NCBI GenBank assembly: GCA_041859375.1
Contig: JBHEKP010000038.1
Span: forward strand, 1 to 24,338
DNA: 24,338 nucleotides
Direction: 5' to 3'
Origin: JBHEKP01 sp041859375
GTDB taxonomy: Bacteria > Hydrogenedentota > Hydrogenedentia > Hydrogenedentales > CAITNO01
Both the position numbers and the translations under genes were made by a program. The notes beneath the pieces are model-generated. The model was not told the DNA's origin and made no database searches. It saw nothing but the letters and a program-made list of their open reading frames with translations. Numbering within the stretch: the first letter of the stretch is position 1; each line of letters opens with the position of its first letter. This document shows positions 7,525-15,327 of this stretch, piece after piece.

Positions 7525-8523
7525 ATGAAACGGATTGCTTTTGCGTTGCTGTTGTTGTCGGCGCTGCCGGCCCTTGCGCAGCCGGGCGCGGCCTCCTACC
7601 TGGGGCGCTGGGCGCTGGACCTTCCCGGCGGCGGCGCGGGCTGGCTGGAGATCACCGACCAGGGCGGCTGGCTCGACGGCAGCCTGCTCTGGGGCGGCGG
7701 CAGCGTCAACCCCCTCGCCAGTGTCTATCTGAACAAGAACGGCCTCATCGCCACGCAGACCGCGACGGTGGAGCGTAAGGACGCGGCTGGCGTTGTGGTC
7801 AGGACCCAGACCTTCACCGACATGCTGCGCATCACCGTGGAGGGCGACACCCTCAAGGGCGCGCGCATGAACCCGAAACGGGACGGGTCCGGTGTGGACC
7901 GCAAGGAATTCACCGGCAAACGCATCCCCGCGCTTCCGCCCGCGCCGGACCTTTCCAAGGTGAGGTTCGGCAAGGAAATCACCCTCTTCAACGGGAAGGA
8001 TCTGGAAGGCTGGAAGCTCACCGGCCCGTCGAAGAACGGCTGGTTTGCGAAGGACGGAGTGCTCTGCAACGACCCAAAGCAGGAGGAGGGCAGGCCGCAC
8101 CTCAATTACGGGAACCTGCGCACGGAGCGGGAGTTTGAGGACTTCAAGCTGTGTCTTGAGGTGAACGTGCCCAAGGACGGCAACAGCGGCATTTACCTGC
8201 GCGGCATTTACGAGGTGCAGGTGCAGGACAATTTCGGCAAGCCCCTGGACTCGCACAACATGGGCGGCATTTACAGCCGCATCGCCCCCTCCGCGAGCGC
8301 GGAGAAGCCCGCGGGTGAATGGCAGATCTATGAAATCACCCTGGTGGACCGCCATGTGACCGTTGTGCTCAACGGTGTCACCGTCATCGACAACCAGCCC
8401 CTGGCTGGATGCACCGGCGGCGCGCTGTGGGCGGACGAGTTCAAACCCGGCCCGATTTATCTGCAGGGCGACCACACGGGCGTCATGTACCGCAACATCC
8501 GCCTGAGCCCCGTGGAGAAATAA
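7525..8523 (+). CDS. secreted DUF1080 protein (3-keto-disaccharide hydrolase-type fold)
   Basis: 332 residues. ATG 7525 follows AGGAG at about 7513-7517 and starts a Sec signal peptide (MKRIAFALLL, cleavage after ALA at about 18). The C-terminal domain (about 148-330) is PF06439/DUF1080: ITLFNGKDLEGW (152-163), GNSGIYLRGIYEVQVQD (219-235) and GPIYLQGDHTGVMYRNI (309-325). Characterised members cleave 3-keto-glycosides made by Gfo/Idh/MocA-type glycoside 3-dehydrogenases, which fits the neighbouring oxidoreductases. Residues about 24-130 form an additional beta-rich N-terminal region (YLGRWALDLPGGG, TFTDMLRITVEGDTL), like a small lipid- or ligand-binding barrel, that I cannot name. Substrate unknown. 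A strong terminator follows. Confidence 0.9.
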   Translation: MKRIAFALLLLSALPALAQPGAASYLGRWALDLPGGGAGWLEITDQGGWLDGSLLWGGGSVNPLASVYLNKNGLIATQTATVERKDAAGVVVRTQTFTDMLRITVEGDTLKGARMNPKRDGSGVDRKEFTGKRIPALPPAPDLSKVRFGKEITLFNGKDLEGWKLTGPSKNGWFAKDGVLCNDPKQEEGRPHLNYGNLRTEREFEDFKLCLEVNVPKDGNSGIYLRGIYEVQVQDNFGKPLDSHNMGGIYSRIAPSASAEKPAGEWQIYEITLVDRHVTVVLNGVTVIDNQPLAGCTGGALWADEFKPGPIYLQGDHTGVMYRNIRLSPVEK

Positions 8524-8539
8524 CGGCCTGTTTTTTCGC

Positions 8540-8575
8540 CGCCGCCCCGGCCACCCCGGGGCGGCGCTTTTTTTT
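8540..8575 (+). terminator. rho-independent terminator after the DUF1080 gene
   Basis: A perfect 11-bp GC stem (8540-8550 with 8556-8566), a CCACC loop and a run of eight T (8568-8575), starting 17 bases after the stop codon. Confidence 0.93.
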
Positions 8576-8981
8576 GTGCGGCATACCACAGGCTGTGGTT
8601 GTGCATCGTCTAAGGGTTACCTCCCTGCCCTTCCCGAAATATACCCGTGTAAAGTCCCCTGCCGGACGATATTTTATTGGTGGAACCACCTATTTTTGAA
8701 GAAATTTTTACTGATTTGCCGCGACTTGACTCGTATATTTATTGCTTTGCGTGTTATTCGTGCTGAAAAAGGGGCGTTTTGGGGGCTTGTTTTGCGTGCT
8801 TACCAAAAGAATTCATTGAATGCGCGCGGCTTCGGGGGAATAAAATACGCCATCATTTTTGCCGGATAGTGTCCGGATTGCGTCTGCGCGTATTCGGGTC
8901 TTCCGGCATGGAAACCCAGAACATCACAACCGCGCCGGACTTGGACGGCGCCAAACAAAACTGCCGGGAATCGGGGTGTCC
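8576..8981. other. gene-free, AT-richer leader region upstream of the hydrogenase genes
   Basis: About 400 bp with visibly lower GC than its surroundings and no convincing coding frame. Small open frames across it lack ribosome sites and recognisable products. It should hold the hydrogenase promoter. The best core match I find is TTGAAT (8816-8821) and TAAAAT (8841-8846), but the 19-base spacing is long, so I do not call it as a promoter. An inverted repeat CCGGA-N5-TCCGG lies at about 8862-8876. No Rex-type palindrome was seen. Confidence 0.5.
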
Positions 8982-11162
8982 ATGGAAAACAAAGCATTGG
9001 AACGGTACGAGGAACTGGTAAAGGCGGCCAAGGCGCGCCTTGCGGAAAGCCTGCCGGATAACCAAATCCGCATCCAGGTGGGATCCGCCACCTGTGAGAA
9101 CGCCGCCGGCGCGCAGGAAGTGTGGCAGGAGTTTGAGAAAAGCATCCGCACGAGCGGGCGCAAGGACATCGTCCTGCACCAGACGGGCTGCACGGGCCGC
9201 TGCTCGCGCGAACCCATCGTCGGCGTGTTTGTGCCGGGCAAGATGCCGGTCAAATACCAGAAGGTGGACCGGGACATGGCCCATGAGATTTTCGCGCGCC
9301 ACGTGCTGGGCGGCGAGACCATGGGCGAGCAGGTGCTGGACCATCCGGACAGCACCCCGGACTACGAGGTGCTGGTGTGCGACGCGCAGCACTGCGGGCG
9401 CTGCGTGAACGGCAGCACGGTGGACGCGTTCCGCGGCGAGCTTGACGCCGCCGGGCTCGACGAGAAGAGGGTGCGCCTGATTTCGGCGGGCTGCCTCGGC
9501 TTCTGCTCCATGCCCCGCGAGGAGAACACGACCAGCGTGTTCGTGCGCCCCGACGCGGTGACGTACAACGTGAAGACGCTTGCCGATGTTTCCCGCATCG
9601 TCAAGGAGCACCTTGCGGGCGGGACGATTGTGAAGGAGCTGGTGAGCGACCAGATTTCGATCAACAAGGGTTTCTACGATCTTTACGGCGACGTGGTCTT
9701 CTTCAACCGCCAGAAGCGCATCGCGCTGCGCAACGCGGGCGTGATCAACCCCGAGAGCCTCGACGAGTATGTGAAGTACAGCGGCTTCAAGGCGCTTTCC
9801 GACGTGCTGGCGAAGGGCGATCCCGACTGGCTGATCGACCAGATCACCCACTCGAACCTGCGCGGGCGCGGCGGCGGCGGCTTCCCCACGGGCGTGAAGT
9901 GGAAGCTGACGCGCCAGAACGTGAAGGACGAGTGCTACATCATCTGCAACGCGGACGAGGGCGACCCCGGCGCGTTCATGGACCGGAGCATGCTCGAGTC
10001 CGATCCCTTCAGCGTGATCGAGGGCATGGTCATCGGCGGCTACGCCGTGGGCGCGACGCGGGGCTTCTTCTATGTCCGCGCGGAGTACCCGCTGGCGATC
10101 CGCCGCATCGAGCACGCGCTGAAGATCTGCCGCGAGAACGGCCTGCTCGGCGAGAACATCCTCGGATCCGGCTACAGCCTTGACCTGGAAATCCGCCTCG
10201 GCGCGGGCGCCTTCGTCTGCGGCGAGGAAACGGCGCTGATCCACTCCATCGAGGGCGAGCGCGGCCAGCCGCGCATCCGCCCGCCCTTCCCGGCGCAGAG
10301 CGGCCTGTGGGGCAAGCCCACGGTGATCAACAACGTGGAGACCTTCGCCAACATCCCGGCGCTGCTGGTGTTCGGCGCGGACTGGTTCCGGCGCGTGGGC
10401 ACGGAAAAGAGCGGCGGCACGAAGGTGTTCGCGCTGGCGGGCAAGGTGCGCCACACGGGCCTTGTCGAGGTGCAGATGGGCGCGACGATCCGCGAGGTGG
10501 TCTTCAACATCGGCGGCGGCGTCCCCAAGGGCAAAAAGCTCAAGGGCGTGCAGACCGGCGGCCCCGCCGGCGGCATCCTCCCCGCCGAGTACCTTGACAC
10601 GCCGATTGACTTTGACACGCTGGGCAAGATGGGCTCCATCATGGGCAGCGGCGGCATGATCGTCCTGGACGAGGACGACTGCATGGTGGACGTGGCCAAG
10701 TTCTTCATCACCTTCTGCCAGGACGAGTCCTGCGGGAAGTGCACGCCGTGCCGCGAGGGCACGAAGCGCATGCTCGAAATCCTCGAGCGCATCACGGAGG
10801 GCAAGGGTGTTCCGGAGGACATCGACAAGCTGGAGCGCCTCGCCCACCTGGTGAAGAACACGTCGCTTTGCGGCCTCGGCCGCGCCGCGCCGAACCCGGT
10901 GCTGAGCACGCTGCGCCACTTCCGCGACGAGTACGACGCGCATGTGAACGACAAGAAGTGCCCGTCGCGCAAGTGCAAGTCGCTGCTGCGCTACGAGGTG
11001 GACGCCGAGAAGTGCGTGGGCTGCACGATGTGCGCCCGCAACTGCCCGGCGGACTGCATCACGGGCGAGCGCAAGAAGCCCCATGTCATTGGCCAGGACG
11101 AATGCATCAAGTGCGGCCGCTGCTTCGAGGTGTGCCGGTTCGACGCGGTGGCGCGGCTGTGA
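8982..11162 (+). CDS. hydB: [FeFe]-hydrogenase NuoF-like flavoprotein subunit HydB
   Basis: 726 residues. Diaphorase subunit that binds FMN and NAD(H) and exchanges electrons with HydA and HydC in the cytosol. Domains in order: a thioredoxin-like ferredoxin domain (about 28-110; C38, C70, C74), a second one (about 128-220; C133, C138, C141, C171, C175), then the NuoF core. The core has GRGGGGFPTG (295-304, FMN/NADH site), NADEGDPGAF (323-332), GAGAFVCGEETAL (407-419), an SLBB region (about 500-535), and a [4Fe-4S] site (C584, C587, C590, C630). The C-terminal 2x[4Fe-4S] ferredoxin uses C678, C681, C684, C688 and C708, C711, C714, C718. ATG 8982 is chosen because the family start fits there; its ribosome site (GGGG at 8973) is weak. 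Related HydB proteins, as I recall, carry only one N-terminal ferredoxin domain. Confidence 0.95.
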   Translation: MENKALERYEELVKAAKARLAESLPDNQIRIQVGSATCENAAGAQEVWQEFEKSIRTSGRKDIVLHQTGCTGRCSREPIVGVFVPGKMPVKYQKVDRDMAHEIFARHVLGGETMGEQVLDHPDSTPDYEVLVCDAQHCGRCVNGSTVDAFRGELDAAGLDEKRVRLISAGCLGFCSMPREENTTSVFVRPDAVTYNVKTLADVSRIVKEHLAGGTIVKELVSDQISINKGFYDLYGDVVFFNRQKRIALRNAGVINPESLDEYVKYSGFKALSDVLAKGDPDWLIDQITHSNLRGRGGGGFPTGVKWKLTRQNVKDECYIICNADEGDPGAFMDRSMLESDPFSVIEGMVIGGYAVGATRGFFYVRAEYPLAIRRIEHALKICRENGLLGENILGSGYSLDLEIRLGAGAFVCGEETALIHSIEGERGQPRIRPPFPAQSGLWGKPTVINNVETFANIPALLVFGADWFRRVGTEKSGGTKVFALAGKVRHTGLVEVQMGATIREVVFNIGGGVPKGKKLKGVQTGGPAGGILPAEYLDTPIDFDTLGKMGSIMGSGGMIVLDEDDCMVDVAKFFITFCQDESCGKCTPCREGTKRMLEILERITEGKGVPEDIDKLERLAHLVKNTSLCGLGRAAPNPVLSTLRHFRDEYDAHVNDKKCPSRKCKSLLRYEVDAEKCVGCTMCARNCPADCITGERKKPHVIGQDECIKCGRCFEVCRFDAVARL

Positions 11163-11234
11163 CCGCGGCCGCGGGACGACGGGAAACCAAACGGCGGCAA
11201 ACCGGCGCGGGCCGGTGGAAAAAAAGGTGACTCC

Positions 11235-13004
11235 ATGAGCGAGCAACAGATGATAAACCTCACCATCGACGGCGTGAAGGTGTCGGTCCCGAAGGGCACC
11301 ACCATTATGGAGGCCGCCGAACGGGAGCTTGGGATCAAGATACCGCGGCTGTGCTACCACCCGAAGCTCAGCATGCAGGGCTCCTGCCGCGTGTGCATCG
11401 TCGAGGTGAAGGGCGTCCCCTTCCACATGGCGTCGTGCAGCGTGCAGGTCAGCGAGGGGATGGAGGTGCAGACCAACAGCCCGGTGATCCGGCAGGCGCG
11501 CCGGGACATCCTCGAACTGCTGCTGGACAACCACCCCCGCGCCTGCCTCACCTGCGAGCGCGACGGCAACTGCGAGCTGCAGAACCTGGCCTACACGCTG
11601 GGCGTGCGCGAGCGGCTCTTCGACGGCGAGCGCAAGCGCTTCCCCATCGAGGATTCCAGCGTTTCGGTGGTGCGCGACGCGGAGAAGTGCATCCTGTGCG
11701 GCCGGTGCGTGCGGGTGTGCGCCGAGGTGCAGGGGGTGGAGAACCTGAGCCAGCAGTCGCGGGGGTTCCTCACGGCGGTGGCCCCGGCGCACGGCGCCAA
11801 CATGGACGATTCGGTCTGCATCCAGTGCGGCCAGTGCGTGAACGCGTGCCCGACGGCGGCCTTCACTGAGAAGAGCTACACCGAGGCGGTGTGGAAGGCG
11901 CTGGCCGACCCGTCGAAGCACGTGGTCGTGCACACGGCCCCGGCCATCCGCGCCACCGTCGGCGAGGGCTTCGGCATGGAGCCGGGCACCCCCGCGACGG
12001 GCAAGCTGGTGTCGGCGCTGCGCCTGCTCGGCTTCAACAAGGTTTTCGACACGAACTTCACGGCGGACCTGACGATCATCGAGGAGGCCACGGAGTTCCT
12101 GAACCGCTTCAAGAAGGGCGAGCGCCTGCCGCTGCTGACGAGCTGCAGCCCCGGCTGGGTCAACTTCATGGAGCGCTTCTACCCCGAGCTCATCTGCCAC
12201 GCGTCCACCTGCCGCTCCCCCATGTCCATGATGTCGTCGCTGATCAAGACCTACTACGCGGAGACGAACGGCATCGATCCGAAGGACATCTTCGTGGTGT
12301 CCGTGATGCCCTGCACGGCGAAGAAGTTCGAGTCGCGCAGGCCCGAGCTGGCGATGCCCGACGGCAGCCCCGAGACGGACGCGGTGATCACGACGCGCGA
12401 GCTCATCTACATGATCAAGAGCTACGGCATCAACCTTGCCGCCCTTGAGGACGGCCAGTTTGACTCGCCCATGGGCGAGTCCACCGGCGCGGCGGACATT
12501 TTCGGCACCACGGGCGGCGTGCTTGAGGCCGCCCTGCGCATGGCGGTCGAGGTGGTCAACGGCGCGCCCCCGGCGCAGATGGAGTTCACCGAGGTGCGCG
12601 CCGTCGAGGGGCTGCGCATCCGGGAGCTGAAGGTGAACGACGAGCTGACCCTGCGGGTGGGCATCTCCAACGGCCTGCACAACGCCAAGGAGCTGCTGGA
12701 CAAGGTGGTCAGCGGCGAGGAGCAGTTCCACATCATCGAGGTCATGGCCTGCCCCGGCGGCTGCATCGGCGGCGGCGGCCAGCCCTACCCGCCCGCGGGC
12801 TACACGATTCTCGACCCGAAGCTGCTGGCGAAGCGCGCCGGCGCGCTCTATCAGATTGACGAGCACAAGGCGCTGCGCAGCTCCAACCACAATCCGGCCA
12901 TCACGGCCCTGTACGAAAACTACCTGGGCGAGCCGGGCGGTGAGAAGGCGCACCACCTGCTGCACACGCACTACGCCCCCAGACTGCCGAGAGGAATACG
13001 CTGA
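11235..13004 (+). CDS. hydA: [FeFe]-hydrogenase catalytic subunit HydA (HndD-like)
   Basis: 589 residues; ATG 11235 follows AAGGTGA. Catalyses reversible H2 formation at the H-cluster. N-terminal [2Fe-2S] domain ligands C40, C51, C54, C68; the His-ligated cluster H100, C104, C107, C113; two [4Fe-4S] sites C152, C155, C158, C162 and C195, C198, C201, C205. The H-cluster domain has L1 TSCSPGW (302-308), L2 MPCTAKKFE (358-366) and L3 VMACPGGCIGGGGQP (503-517; C506, C510). L1 has Ser305 where the classical TSCCPGW motif has a second Cys. It retains the C-terminal small-subunit-like region (about 540-580), so the enzyme is monomeric-type M3 architecture within a trimer. It lies 72 bp after hydB, and its stop overlaps the hydC start by one base. 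Confidence 0.96.
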   Translation: MSEQQMINLTIDGVKVSVPKGTTIMEAAERELGIKIPRLCYHPKLSMQGSCRVCIVEVKGVPFHMASCSVQVSEGMEVQTNSPVIRQARRDILELLLDNHPRACLTCERDGNCELQNLAYTLGVRERLFDGERKRFPIEDSSVSVVRDAEKCILCGRCVRVCAEVQGVENLSQQSRGFLTAVAPAHGANMDDSVCIQCGQCVNACPTAAFTEKSYTEAVWKALADPSKHVVVHTAPAIRATVGEGFGMEPGTPATGKLVSALRLLGFNKVFDTNFTADLTIIEEATEFLNRFKKGERLPLLTSCSPGWVNFMERFYPELICHASTCRSPMSMMSSLIKTYYAETNGIDPKDIFVVSVMPCTAKKFESRRPELAMPDGSPETDAVITTRELIYMIKSYGINLAALEDGQFDSPMGESTGAADIFGTTGGVLEAALRMAVEVVNGAPPAQMEFTEVRAVEGLRIRELKVNDELTLRVGISNGLHNAKELLDKVVSGEEQFHIIEVMACPGGCIGGGGQPYPPAGYTILDPKLLAKRAGALYQIDEHKALRSSNHNPAITALYENYLGEPGGEKAHHLLHTHYAPRLPRGIR

Positions 13005-13549
13005 TGAGCAAGACTGCCTGTGTCAACACCGACAACCGGGACGAGGTGCGCGCGAAGGCCGTTGCGGCGCTCACCCCCGAAATCGTTGAATTCATCGACG
13101 AGTGCGTGAAGGACGCCCACCGGAGCAGCCACCTGATCCGGGTGCTGCACAAGGTGCAGGGCGTCTACGGGTACCTGGGCCGCGAGCAGATGGACGCGGT
13201 GGCGCAGCTGCTGCAGGTGCCCGCGTCCAAGGTCACGGGCGTGGCGACGTTCTACCACTTCTTCCGCCTGGAGCCGCGCGGCAAGTTCATGCTCAGCGTG
13301 TGCCTCGGCACCGCCTGCTACGTCAAGGGCGCCGAGCGCGTGGCCGACAAGCTGCAGGAGGAGCTGGGCATCCACTTCGGCGAGACCACCAAGGACGGGC
13401 TGTTCTCGCTGGAGGCCACACGCTGCCTCGGCACCTGCGGCCTTGCGCCCGTGGTCATGATCGAGGACAAGGTCTACGGCGACATGACCGCCGACCAGGT
13501 TCCCGCCCTGATCGGCAAGTACGCGAAGATGGGTCAGGGGACGGACTGA
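13004..13549 (+). CDS. hydC: [FeFe]-hydrogenase NuoE-like subunit HydC
   Basis: 181 residues; thioredoxin-like [2Fe-2S] protein of the NuoE/HydC family. It completes the HydABC complex and is needed for electron transfer to the flavin subunit. The N-terminal helical part carries LIRVLHKVQGVYGYLG and VTGVATFYHFF (about 77-87), typical of NuoE. The cluster ligands are C100 and C105 (CLGTAC) and C141 and C145 (CLGTC). The start ATG overlaps the hydA stop by one base (TGATG arrangement), indicating translational coupling. Gene order here is hydB-hydA-hydC. In many characterised operons hydC comes first, so the order is rearranged. No transmembrane segments: the complex is soluble. Confidence 0.95.
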   Translation: MSKTACVNTDNRDEVRAKAVAALTPEIVEFIDECVKDAHRSSHLIRVLHKVQGVYGYLGREQMDAVAQLLQVPASKVTGVATFYHFFRLEPRGKFMLSVCLGTACYVKGAERVADKLQEELGIHFGETTKDGLFSLEATRCLGTCGLAPVVMIEDKVYGDMTADQVPALIGKYAKMGQGTD

Positions 13550-13580
13550 CGTGTCCGGCCCCGAAAACGGCTGATTGTCC

Positions 13581-13619
13581 GCGGCCTCCGCGCGCCCGTG
13601 CGGGGGCCGCTGTTCTTTT
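13581..13619 (+). terminator. rho-independent terminator closing the hydBAC operon
   Basis: An 11-bp stem (13581-13591 with 13600-13610) with one G-U pair, an 8-base loop and a T-rich tail (TGTTCTTTT), 31 bases after the hydC stop. Confidence 0.85.
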
Positions 13620-13653
13620 GGGCGCGCGCAACGGAGTGAAGGCAACGTCCGGC

Positions 13654-15327
13654 ATGGGAAAAAGGGTCCTCCCCGCGCTTGCGGCACTGCTGGCACTCGC
13701 GGGGCATCCGCGGGCTGAAACGCCCCGCCTCTTCGCGCCGGGCCCGCCGCCCGCCGCCCGCGTGGAGGCGGCCGACTTCCTGCAGGGCGCGCCGGAAATG
13801 AAACTTGCCGCCGCCACGCTCCAGGGCCTGCTCAACCGGGGGCCGGAGGCGCATGCCTGGCTGCTGCTCATGCCCACCGACCAGTTCTGGCTGGACCGGA
13901 TTTTGGAGCGGGGGAGCGTCAAGTCCGTGGAAAAAGTCACGGCCGACGCCTTTTTCGCGGCGCACCAGGGCGACTTTGACGGCGTGGTCGTGTACGACCC
14001 CGCCCTGCCCGCAACGATCAACGCCGCGGCCATGCTGGCCTCGCTGAACAACAGCATTGCCGCCGCGCCGGGGCTGGCGGAGAAAATCGCGCCGGGCAAG
14101 CCCGTGGAGGATCTGCGGGGGCGGTGGGGGTCGGACGGGGAGGTGTATGAGTGGGCCTTTGAAACCCTGTGGCCCCGGCTTGATCACACGGCGCTTGCCT
14201 GCCTTTACCCCGATGCAAGGATGAGCGGCCTGCGCGACTTTCTGACCGCCCGCCGCGTCTTCACCTTCTGGGTGCCGAATCCGGGGGGCAAGGGGGCGGA
14301 CCCGCGCTGCAGGGCGCTGATGGAGCGGGTGCTTGCCGCGTCGCCGCCCAACATCCCCGTGCTGGGTTTCTGGTACAGCGGGCCGGATCCCGGCATCAAC
14401 GAGTACGACGGTGTCGGCATCGCGGGGGAGTACGGCAAAATCACCGTGGTGTCGGACTGGGCGTCCAACCTGAGCCTCCTGTCCGGGGTGCCCGTTGACT
14501 TCGCCCCGCTTGCAAAAGCGCACCGGGAGCGGAGCTCCGCGCCGCCGCCGCCCCTTGATCCGGACAGGATTTACATCGGCTTCAACGTGGTCGAGTCCGG
14601 CGACGCCCCCTCCTACCTGGAGACGCGGCAGACGGAAGTCTGGACCGATCCCGCGCGCGGCACGGTGCCCATCGGCTGGGGCTTTGGCCTGGGCGCGGCG
14701 GAACTGATGCCGCCCGTGGCGGCGTACTACCTGGAGACGGCCACCGCCAATGACCGCCTCTTCGCCGCCATCTCCGGCGCGGGCTATGTCCACCCGTACC
14801 GCCGCTTCATGTCCCGCACGGCGGAGCCCGGGGCGGGCTGGCGCGGTTATGTCAGCCTCACCGCAACCCTGATGGAACGGCTGGGCTTCTCCGAACTCGG
14901 GGTCTACACCGACGCATGGAAAGCCTATGACCGCGCCGTGATGGACCCCGTCTCGCGGCGTTTCACGGAGGGGATTCCCGGCCTGCGCCTGCTCATGCCC
15001 GGCATGGGGCGGGATGACGGCGTCACGGCGGACAACGGCACCTACACCCTGTCCGGAAACGGGCCGGTGATCAGCCATGTGCTCACCCGGTGGCCGCTGG
15101 ACTACGCGTCGCTGGACCGGGAGGCGCGCATTGACAAGCTGGCCGGGGAAATCCGGGAGCAGACTCCGAAAACACGGCCCGCGTTCATGCAGGCCATGGC
15201 GCTGAGCTGGGCCTACGGACCCTCGGAAATCGTGGAGACCCTGCACCGTCTTGGACCGGAATACACGGCGGTGTCCCTGCCGCAATTCGAGGCGCTCTGG
15301 CGCGCCCATGGGGGAAAACAACCATGA
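13654..15327 (+). CDS. secreted GxGYxYP-family protein (putative glycoside hydrolase family)
   Basis: 557 residues. The likely start is ATG 13654, with GAAGG at 13638-13642, and it encodes a signal peptide (MGKRVLPALAALLALAG, cleavage after RAE/A at about 21). An in-frame GTG at 13636 is an alternative. The family-defining motif appears as GAGYVHP (375-381), with His instead of the second Tyr. The following Pro/Arg-rich region, the DGVGIAGEYG segment (252-261) and GWGFGLGAAELMPP (341-354) fit the N- and C-terminal GxGYxYP domains (PF16216/PF14323). Members are annotated as putative glycoside hydrolases; to my knowledge the activity is not established. Its stop overlaps the start of the sialidase-like gene by four bases (ATGA), so the products are probably made in balance and work together outside the cytoplasm. 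Confidence 0.8.
   Translation: MGKRVLPALAALLALAGHPRAETPRLFAPGPPPAARVEAADFLQGAPEMKLAAATLQGLLNRGPEAHAWLLLMPTDQFWLDRILERGSVKSVEKVTADAFFAAHQGDFDGVVVYDPALPATINAAAMLASLNNSIAAAPGLAEKIAPGKPVEDLRGRWGSDGEVYEWAFETLWPRLDHTALACLYPDARMSGLRDFLTARRVFTFWVPNPGGKGADPRCRALMERVLAASPPNIPVLGFWYSGPDPGINEYDGVGIAGEYGKITVVSDWASNLSLLSGVPVDFAPLAKAHRERSSAPPPPLDPDRIYIGFNVVESGDAPSYLETRQTEVWTDPARGTVPIGWGFGLGAAELMPPVAAYYLETATANDRLFAAISGAGYVHPYRRFMSRTAEPGAGWRGYVSLTATLMERLGFSELGVYTDAWKAYDRAVMDPVSRRFTEGIPGLRLLMPGMGRDDGVTADNGTYTLSGNGPVISHVLTRWPLDYASLDREARIDKLAGEIREQTPKTRPAFMQAMALSWAYGPSEIVETLHRLGPEYTAVSLPQFEALWRAHGGKQP

Noticed and set aside
8576..8869. 97-codon frame in the spacer before hydB
   Set aside because: No ribosome site, no recognisable product and a composition like non-coding AT-rich DNA; starts immediately after a terminator.
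8861..8870. Ten-base word TGCCGGATAG shared with 24327-24336
   Set aside because: Too short and in unrelated contexts; consistent with chance.
8853..12971. Open frame of 1372 codons on the minus strand opposite hydB and hydA
   Set aside because: It lies wholly over two unmistakable hydrogenase genes; its length reflects high GC at third codon positions.
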